Shown: positions 18,585 through 25,600 of the stretch, piece by piece
How the letters are laid out: the number at the start of each line of letters is the position of its first letter
How positions within the stretch are numbered: position 1 is the first letter of the stretch
Source: Anaeromassilibacillus senegalensis
GTDB taxonomy: Bacteria; Bacillota; Clostridia; Oscillospirales; Acutalibacteraceae
Assembly (NCBI RefSeq): GCF_001261775.1
Contig: NZ_LN868536.1
Location: 186,001-250,000, forward strand
Direction of reading: 5' to 3'
Length of the DNA stretch: 64,000 nucleotides
Translations under genes and position numbers: made by a program
Notes under the pieces: generated by a model
Told to the model about the DNA's origin: nothing
What the model saw: only the letters and a program-made list of their open reading frames with translations
The model's database searches: none

Positions 18585-20891
18585 TTATGCCACCGTAACG
18601 GTGCAGTATTTTACCGGCTGCTGGCCGGGCAATGTCGCATAGACACCGGTGCTTCCTTTAGAAATACCCTTGACCGTGAGCAGGTAAGAACCGTTGCGCA
18701 GGGTTAAACCGGCAGTCGCTAAGACATTGCCGTTGCCGGTTGTAAACTGCGGGGTTCCAATGTTTCCCTTGGGCGTAAACAGGAAGGTATACAGGTTTCC
18801 TGTTTTAATGGTAAACGGCGCGGTGGTATCGCAGACGAAACCCGAGGACGACGGCGTACCAGTGGAAGCCGATTTGTTGCCGGTCGCCTGGAAACTGCAC
18901 GCAGAACCGTCCGCCGCAGTGGTGGTAATCAATGCAGTGCCCTGTCCCACATTGTTAATTTGGAAGATGTAACCATCGGAATCCTTTTTGCCGAACTGGA
19001 CGGAAACGACCGCCGGGTTGGAGGAAACCGCTGTGGGTGCTGTGGCACTGTTGGTATATACCTTATAATAATACGCGCTGTTGGAACCAAAAGTATAGGG
19101 GGACGTGGTATCGCAGCGCAGCGCGGCCGGCGTACTGGAAGCGGATTTGTTTCCAGTGGCCTGGAAGCTGCACGCGGAACCGTCCGCCGCAGTGGTAGTA
19201 ATCACCGCAGTACCCTGTCCCACATTGTTGATCTGGAAGATGTAACCGTCGGAATCCTTCTTGCCGAACTGAACGGAAACGACCGCCGGGTTGGAGGAAA
19301 CCGCTGTAGGCGCAGTGGCGCTGTTGGTGTATACCTTATAATAATACGCGCTGTTGGAACCAAAGGTATAGGGGGACGTGGTATCACAGCGCAGCGCGGC
19401 CGGCGTACTGGAAGCGGATTTGTTTCCAGTGGCCTGGAAGCTGCAGGAAGAACCGTCTGCCGCGGTGGTGGTAATCACCGCCGACCCTTGTCCCACATTG
19501 TTGATCTGGAAGATATAGCCGTCGGAATCCTTCTTGCCGAATTGGACGGAAACGACCGCCGGGTTGGAAGAAACCGCCGTGGGTGCTGTAGAGCTGGTCG
19601 TGTAAACCTTATAGTAGTATGCGCTGTTGGAACCAAATACATAGGGAGAGTTGGTGTCGCAGCGCAATGTCGTGGCAGTACTCTTTGTGCCGGTAACCGG
19701 GAAGCTGACGGATGCCCCGTCCGCCGCGGTGGTGGTAATCACCGCCGACCCCTGTCCCACATTGTTGATCTGAAAAATGTAACCGTCGCTGACCTTCTTG
19801 CCGAACGTAACCGTCACAACAGACGGGTCGGAAGATGCCGCGGTGGGAACGGTATTGCTGGTAGTAAACACTTTGTAATAATACACATCGCTGTTACTAA
19901 AAGTATAGGATGCTGTGTCACATTTCAGCGAAGGCGTGCTCGGGGTACTGGGATCGACCGGTGTTCCAGATTTGGAATAATCCTTAAAAGAATAGTTCAG
20001 GTCGACATTGCCATCCACTCCGGGCAGCGTTCCATACGCATACTGCCAGATGGTGTAGGCCTTGTCAAAATTGGGAACATCCTTGCCCCAGCTTGCCACC
20101 CAACGGTCATACTTGTCCAACCGTGGGCTTGCAAGATTGGAATTAAAAATGCTGACGGAACTGTAAATACCGGTGCGGTAACCTGCCTCTTCCATCCGGG
20201 TGCAAAAGGCCTCCACTACGTCGGCCATCAGTTCCTTGTCCATGGTGCGGTGTACCGTATCCTCAATATCGTAAAAAACAGGGTAATCCAGACTGCGTCC
20301 GTTGAGAATGCTCAGGCAGAAATTGGCTTCCGCAATCGCGTCTTCCACATTTTCCGCATAACTGTAGTGATAAACGCCGACCTTGATGCCGTTTCGTGTT
20401 GCACCGTCGTAGTTTGTTGCGAAATACGCGTCGGTCTGTACCTCCGGCGCGGTTTTGCCATAGCCGGTGCGGATCAGCGCAAAATCGGTGCCCTGTGCGG
20501 CGATGGTACTCCAGTCCACGGTTTTCTGCCAGGCGGATACATCGATGCCCTTGAGGATTACGTGGACATAACAGGTGACGCTTTGCCCGGAACTGTTGGT
20601 GGCGGTGACCGCCGTGGTGCCGAGTTGTTTGCCCGTGACCATGCCGTTGCTGACGGAGGCAATGCTGGGGTTGCTGACCGACCATGTGGCGTTCATGATC
20701 GGCAAGCCGTACTCATACGCGGTAATCATAGCGCTTTCCCCGATCTTGACCGCCAGGGAAGTATTGTCAATGGTAAAGGTATTACTGGCCGCATAGGTGG
20801 CAGGCGTATCGCTGGCGTCATCTGCGAAGGCGACCGCGCCGCCGCAGAATACAAGCGTCAGGACCAGCAGCAGGGAGATCAGTCGTTTCAA
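18585..20891 (-). CDS. GH25 lysozyme with Big_2 domain and five wall-binding-type repeats
   Basis: 768 residues. The start is TTG (20889-20891), preceded by GGAGGATA; it overlaps the stop of the 31-codon gene upstream (TATTGA/TTGAAA). Signal peptide 1-23. A bacterial Ig-like (Big_2) domain spans about 38-112. The GH25 muramidase domain (about 113-310) shows GIDVSAWQ (D117) and VFYDIED (D208, E210), the family's acidic catalytic residues; GH25 cuts the MurNAc-GlcNAc bond of peptidoglycan. Then come four copies of a roughly 88-91-residue repeat with (C)DT..Y.F....YYYKV and GYIFQINNVGQG. A fifth, more diverged copy ends in GVYATLPGQQPVKYCTV, the same domain that closes the large glycosidases. 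The repeats probably hold the enzyme on the cell wall. Driven by the 21080-21108 promoter. Confidence 0.93.
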   Translation of the reverse strand: MKRLISLLLVLTLVFCGGAVAFADDASDTPATYAASNTFTIDNTSLAVKIGESAMITAYEYGLPIMNATWSVSNPSIASVSNGMVTGKQLGTTAVTATNSSGQSVTCYVHVILKGIDVSAWQKTVDWSTIAAQGTDFALIRTGYGKTAPEVQTDAYFATNYDGATRNGIKVGVYHYSYAENVEDAIAEANFCLSILNGRSLDYPVFYDIEDTVHRTMDKELMADVVEAFCTRMEEAGYRTGIYSSVSIFNSNLASPRLDKYDRWVASWGKDVPNFDKAYTIWQYAYGTLPGVDGNVDLNYSFKDYSKSGTPVDPSTPSTPSLKCDTASYTFSNSDVYYYKVFTTSNTVPTAASSDPSVVTVTFGKKVSDGYIFQINNVGQGSAVITTTAADGASVSFPVTGTKSTATTLRCDTNSPYVFGSNSAYYYKVYTTSSTAPTAVSSNPAVVSVQFGKKDSDGYIFQINNVGQGSAVITTTAADGSSCSFQATGNKSASSTPAALRCDTTSPYTFGSNSAYYYKVYTNSATAPTAVSSNPAVVSVQFGKKDSDGYIFQINNVGQGTAVITTTAADGSACSFQATGNKSASSTPAALRCDTTSPYTFGSNSAYYYKVYTNSATAPTAVSSNPAVVSVQFGKKDSDGYIFQINNVGQGTALITTTAADGSACSFQATGNKSASTGTPSSSGFVCDTTAPFTIKTGNLYTFLFTPKGNIGTPQFTTGNGNVLATAGLTLRNGSYLLTVKGISKGSTGVYATLPGQQPVKYCTVTVA
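18900..19640. repeat. Tandem 273-base repeats within the lysozyme gene
   Basis: The block around ACCGTCNGCCGC recurs at 18906, 19179 and 19452, a period of exactly 273 bases (91 codons). A further, slightly shorter unit lies at about 19716. Neighbouring units are almost identical in DNA, which means recent duplication or gene conversion, and copy number may vary between strains. Confidence 0.85.
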
Positions 20892-20983
20892 TATTTATCC
20901 TCCGGATATGCGGATACGCCACAAAAATATGCCAGTAGAGCTGCTGTGAGTACAAACCAGAGTGCCTTGATTACTTTTTTCAT
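20888..20983 (-). CDS. 31-residue hydrophobic peptide coupled to the lysozyme
   Basis: ATG 20983 follows GAAGGAGGATTAAGTA. The frame reads MKKVIKALW, a hydrophobic run to about residue 25, and a tail ending PEDKY. The stop TGA (20888-20890) shares two bases with the TTG start of the lysozyme, and the lysozyme's ribosome site lies inside this frame, so translation is probably coupled. It looks like a single membrane segment or a bare signal peptide. It could be a leader that sets lysozyme output, or a small membrane peptide with its own role. It is the first gene after the 21080-21108 promoter. Confidence 0.65.
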   Translation of the reverse strand: MKKVIKALWFVLTAALLAYFCGVSAYPEDKY

Positions 20984-21079
20984 TACTTAATCCTCCTTCT
21001 GTCCGCACATAAGCCGGGCCGCATCCGGTATGATGGGGACCGCCGGTCCATGATAAAACCGGACGATATTTATGGTTTG

Positions 21080-21108
21080 ATTATATGAGGTTTCCTAAGT
21101 TATGTCAA
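21080..21108 (-). promoter_or_regulatory. Consensus sigma-A promoter for the peptide-lysozyme unit
   Basis: On the minus strand TTGACA (21108-21103), 17 bases, TATAAT (21085-21080): a perfect match in boxes and spacing. It lies between the retron RT stop and the 31-codon gene, so the lysozyme unit need not depend on retron transcription. Confidence 0.85.
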
Positions 21109-21157
21109 GTTCTGACACGGTGTTTCATTTAGAAAAAAACAGGAACCATTTGACGTT

Positions 21158-22192
21158 TTACAGTGCTTTTTTGCCGGCATGCGCCCGCAGCAGACCCAGG
21201 CAATAGGCGCGGTATTGCTGGAATTCCGGGTCCTCCGGACATATTTGCAAAACAAACGAGACTTTTCCCAGTAATTGGCGCAGGTATTGCTCCGGCTGGC
21301 CCGCGTCCGCGGTCCGCCCCAGATGCAGAAGATGCTCCCGCAGGCCGAAGCGGCGGATGTAATAAATTTGCTGGCGCAAATTGCGGCGGTAGGAACGGCT
21401 TACCTGAGGCGTCTCATTGATAACAACGCCGGTCACGCTTTTTCGGCATCCGCGTCCCGCAAGGACAGTCTTTTCCTCATGCAGAGTGAAGCCATACTCC
21501 GCCAGCAGGCGGCGGACAAAATGAATCAGCACTTCCGGATGAAAACATCCGGAGAAGGTCATATCGTCGCTGTAACGGGTGTATTGGATGTTCCGCCTTT
21601 CGCAATATGCGGCAATCTTGCAGTCCAGCGAATCAAAAACCAAATTGGAGAGGATGGGGCTGGAGGGCGCGCCCTGCGGTAAAACGCCGTCCAGCGTGCA
21701 GAACTGCGCCAGGTAAAAACTGAGCACGCTGTTGTAGTTGTGCGATTCGCGGCTGCCGTGCGGGTAATCTTTACAATGCCGGCCAACCTCCGGGTTCCGG
21801 CGCAGGGCATGGTCAATCGCATGAAAAACAGCGGGAAAGCGGATGCTGCCGAAGAAATTCCGGATATCCAGCTTGACCAGCAGTTCGCGGCCCACATGTG
21901 GCGCGGCGTTGTCCAAAACGGAACGGCCGGTCTGATAGGCGGTGGCATACGGAGAAACGCTGCCGTTTTTCAGCAGTGCGGCGGCGGCCCGCTGAATTTG
22001 CTTCAGTCCAGGGGACGGAACCAGGATACGCCGCGCGCCGCCGTGCTTTTTAGGAATCCAACATTCCCGATAGCTTTTACGGCGCTTGCGGCTGTCCGCG
22101 TAGGCGGCGAGCTGGTGGGAATTTTTGCGGAATTGCTCCGGTGTGAGACCGGGATAGACTGCGCGGCAAAAATCCTCCAGTGTGCGCAGCAT
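21158..22192 (-). CDS. Retron reverse transcriptase
   Basis: 344 residues, ATG 22192 preceded by AGGGAGGGG. RT motifs in order: KLDIRNFF (catalytic D109), LPQGAPSSPILSN (about 171-183) and YSDD (207-210, the catalytic Asp pair). Two features separate retron RTs from group II intron and DGR enzymes: NAxxH, seen as NAAPH at 95-99, and VTG in region Y at 253-255. There is no maturase, endonuclease or extra C-terminal domain. Retron RTs reverse-transcribe a dedicated RNA into a branched RNA-DNA hybrid (msDNA) and usually work with an effector in anti-phage defence. The matching RNA is at 22221-22403. No effector is fused, and none is obvious next door: the downstream genes are the 31-residue peptide and the lysozyme with their own promoter. 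Confidence 0.93.
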   Translation of the reverse strand: MLRTLEDFCRAVYPGLTPEQFRKNSHQLAAYADSRKRRKSYRECWIPKKHGGARRILVPSPGLKQIQRAAAALLKNGSVSPYATAYQTGRSVLDNAAPHVGRELLVKLDIRNFFGSIRFPAVFHAIDHALRRNPEVGRHCKDYPHGSRESHNYNSVLSFYLAQFCTLDGVLPQGAPSSPILSNLVFDSLDCKIAAYCERRNIQYTRYSDDMTFSGCFHPEVLIHFVRRLLAEYGFTLHEEKTVLAGRGCRKSVTGVVINETPQVSRSYRRNLRQQIYYIRRFGLREHLLHLGRTADAGQPEQYLRQLLGKVSFVLQICPEDPEFQQYRAYCLGLLRAHAGKKAL

Positions 22193-22220
22193 GCAATCCC
22201 CTCCCTATGATATGTTAATT

Positions 22221-22403
22221 GATGACGGGGCAATACAAAAAACTTCATTTAGAAATGCAACCGCAGCCGTGTCTATTGATACACGCAGTGTATCCGGAAC
22301 ACGGCGAGGCTTGTTTTTCTCCCGGAATCGGGAATGACTGTCCGGCCCGGCGACTCGCCGGGCTGCCGCGCGGGAGGCGGAAGACGCTATTGCCCCGTCA
22401 ATC
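22221..22403 (-). ncRNA. Retron msr-msd RNA
   Basis: Read on the minus strand. a1 TGACGGGGCAATA (22400-22388) is complementary over 13 bases to a2 TATTGCCCCGTCA (22235-22223). A G at 22387 directly follows a1 inside ATAGC, the position and context of the branching guanosine in known retrons. The msr part has hairpins CCGC/GCGG, CCCGGCG/CGCCGGG and TCCCG/CGGGA. The msd part (about 22320-22236) opens and closes with AAAAAC/GTTTTT. It holds a long hairpin (22305-22266) of ACACGGC/GCCGTGT with an inner GATACAC/GTGTATC, and a small CATTT-CTA-AATG hairpin. The RT start codon is 28 bases past a2. Exact ends are estimated. Confidence 0.85.
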
Positions 22404-22689
22404 GTACTGTAGCACATTCCGACAGAGAAATCCAGATCATACCCGTGAATTCTCAAAAATATGTCTAACCAAAAAATATCCTGTAAAAATAATCTAAAAT
22501 GTTCAAAAGAACTGGAAAATATTAGAGGACAATGCTATAATACGAATGAATTGACTGATTGAATAGATTGCAATGCAGATATTTTGGAAAGGAGTGACTT
22601 TGGGGAGATCAGTCGGCGGGAAAAAGTCCCGTGTTTGACGAGTTGTAAAAAAGAAAAATGCTTCTTTAGGAGCAGAACAGGAGGAGAAA
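22404..22689 (+). promoter_or_regulatory. Gap between retron and GH97, with GH97 promoter
   Basis: Plus strand: extended -10 TGCTATAAT (TATAAT 22536-22541) is the best promoter for the GH97 gene, with a leader of about 140 bases. Minus strand: TGCTACAGT (TACAGT complementary to 22406-22411) is a possible extended -10 placing the start of the retron RNA at or near a1; no strong -35 is seen. No gene is visible. Confidence 0.5.
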
Positions 22690-25600
22690 ATGAAAAAAAG
22701 AAATGCACTTCGCTCTGCAATCGCGCTGATTTTGGCGGCGCAGATGGCAATGGCCAGCGGAGCAACGGTTATGGCGCAGACGGAGGACCCAGCCGCATTG
22801 ATGGAGGCCGCCGCTGTGGAACAGGTGGAAGAGGCGGCCGAGCCGGAGGCGGAAACCATAGAACGCTATGTGAGCGATATGGAATATGTGAGCGCGCAGG
22901 TCGGTTGGCAAAACCTGATGATCGACGAGGGGTATGAGGATCTACCTCTTAAATTGCGTACGGAAGACGGCGGCACAAAAGTATATAATAAGGGCCTGTG
23001 CGCACATGCGGATTCTGAGGTGGTCTATGATATCGAAGGACGCGGCGCGATGCGATTCCAGTCCTATATCGGTGTCAACTACACAAAAACAAGCGGTACA
23101 GTTATTTTCATCGTAAAAGCTGACGATGAGGAAATTTACCGGAGCGAAATGATGCGGGAGTCCGATGTACAACAGTTTTTGGACTTGGAAATTCCCGAAG
23201 GAACCAAGCTTTTGACATTGATTACCGATAAGGCGGATGGCAGTAACAACTCCGACCATAGCGTCTGGGCAGATGCAAAGGTGGTTTTTGACGCATCCGT
23301 GCAGAAGGATCTGCGTATGGTCACCGCGTCCGCGGATAAGACCCTGCTGGAGGTTGATGAAAAAGCGAAGCTCAGCCTGAGCGGCGCACTTGTCGACGAT
23401 TCCAAAGCGGACCTGTCCAAAGCGGACATCGTTTACACCAGCAGCGATGACAGCATTGCGGAGGTGGATGACAAGGGCGTCGTCACCGGCTTGGCGAACG
23501 GCCTGGCGACCATCACCTGCGAGGTGACGCTCGATGGGATTACAAAGACCGCTGAGGTCAATTTTATCATTGGTTCCGAGGTGGAGGGCAGAGTATGGTC
23601 CGTCGCTTCTCCGGACGGGAAAACCGGCGGAGTCTTTATGCTCGACGATCATGGAAAGCTCGCCTATTCGGCGCAGCAGAATGGACAGTCCATTCTGAAT
23701 TTCTCCGCAATGGGTATGAATACCAGCGCTGCGGACTTTACAGAGGGCCTGACGTTTGTCGGCGTGACGGAGTCCAAAGAGGTGGACGAGACCTATACCG
23801 TTCATGCCCGCAAGCTGGACGCATATAAAAACCATTATAATGAGCGTGTGATTTCTTTTGAGAAGGACGGCGTTGGCTTTGACGTCACGATCCGTTCGTA
23901 CGACGACGGCCTGGCGTTCCGCTATACCGTGCAGGCGGAGGACGGCGAGGAGATTGAAGTCCACGATGAGGCCACCACCTTCCAGATTCCGGCAAAATCC
24001 AAGGTCTGGTCGATGGCATACGGCAATGGAAACTTCTCCTATGAGTCCTTCTTCTATGAGAACACGGTGGAGTCCCTTGGCGGCAATCAGACCATGCCGC
24101 TCCTGTATGAGACGCCGGACGGCGCCTTCGGCATGATTTCCGAGGCGGACATCGCCGGCTATATGGGTTCCATGGTCGTAGCGAAGAACGGCACACTGAA
24201 AGTAAACGCAACCACGCAGCAGAGCGGCGACGCGGTGGTTACCGGCCCGTTTGCCTTCCCGTGGCGCTTTGTTGTGGCGGGCGACCTGGGCACCATCAAT
24301 GTCAATACCATGACGGAGAACCTGAGTCCCGATCCCGACCCGGAAATGGATTATTCCTGGGCGAAACCGGGTGTTACCTCCTGGACCTGGCTGGTCGGTT
24401 ACGCCGGTATGCAGAGCGATCCGAATGCGATTAAGAAATATCTGGACTTCTCCGCGGAGATGGGCTGGGATTATTTCATAATGGATGAGGGCTGGCAGCC
24501 CAGACCCGGCTCCGGGCAGGGCGACGGCGGCCGCTATTGGGGCGAATACGACTGGTTCCCCGAAGTGCGCGACTATGCGGACGAAGTGGGCATTGGCCTG
24601 TTGGCGTGGGTACACTGCGATGACCTCAATACGCCGGAGAAACGAGCCGCGCGCCTGCCCAGATGGGCGAAACTCGGCATCAAGGGCATTAAAGTGGACT
24701 TCTTTGACCGTGAGAATCAGGACAGAGTCCAGCTGATGGAAGACATTTATAAGGAATGTGCGGAGCTGGGGCTGATTGTCAACGCGCACGGCGCGAATAA
24801 ACCCACCGGTGAAGTGCGTACCTATCCGAATATTATGACCCGCGAGGGCATCTACGGCCAGGAGATGGGCGACCTTAAGGCGGAGCAGTACACCATCATG
24901 CCGTTTACCCGCAATGCGGTCGGGCCGGCGGACGTGACGGAAACGGTCTATCCGCGCGGTTCTTCCACCACCATCGGCTTCCAGATGGCTGTTTCCGTGC
25001 TGTATACCAGCGGCCTGCATTGCTTTGCAAGCAGCGTAGAGGATTACCAGGGCAGCGGCGGTATTTCTTTCTATAAGAACTTCCCGGCTGTTTGGGACGG
25101 CTATCATTTTATCGACGGCTATCCGGGCGAATATACCGCGCTCGCGCGCAAGAGCGGCGAGGAGTGGTATGCGGCGGCAATTTCCACCGATGCGCGCGAC
25201 GCAAAGTTCCCGCTCGATTTCCTGGACGAAGGACAGGAATATTACGCGGCGATTTATCGCGACGACGGAACCAATGCGCGCTCCATGAAGATGGAATTCC
25301 AGAAGGTGACTTCAAAAGACACCCTGACGATTCCCGTGAAAAAGGGCGGCGGCTGTGCCATTCGTCTGAGCAAAGAAAAGCCCTCCGCGGCGGAAACAAT
25401 TGAGTTTGACCAATCGGAGATGACGGTCGAACGCAACCGCAGCCAGCGGATCAACGCAACCATTACGCCGGAGAAACCGGCTATTCCCAATTTGATCTGG
25501 GAGTCCAGCGATCCGGAAATTGCGACTGTGGACGGCAGCGGCATGGTCACCGGACTGAAGCCCGGCACGGCTGTTATTACGGCAAAATCTCCGGTGGATC

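Noticed and set aside
18900..19960. CRISPR array from the regular repeats
   Set aside because: The period is 273 bases, the units are coding in one open frame and there are no spacers.
21158..22192. Group II intron or diversity-generating retroelement as the source of the RT
   Set aside because: No maturase X or HNH domain, no intron RNA boundaries, no template/variable repeat pair, and NAxxH plus VTG are retron-specific.
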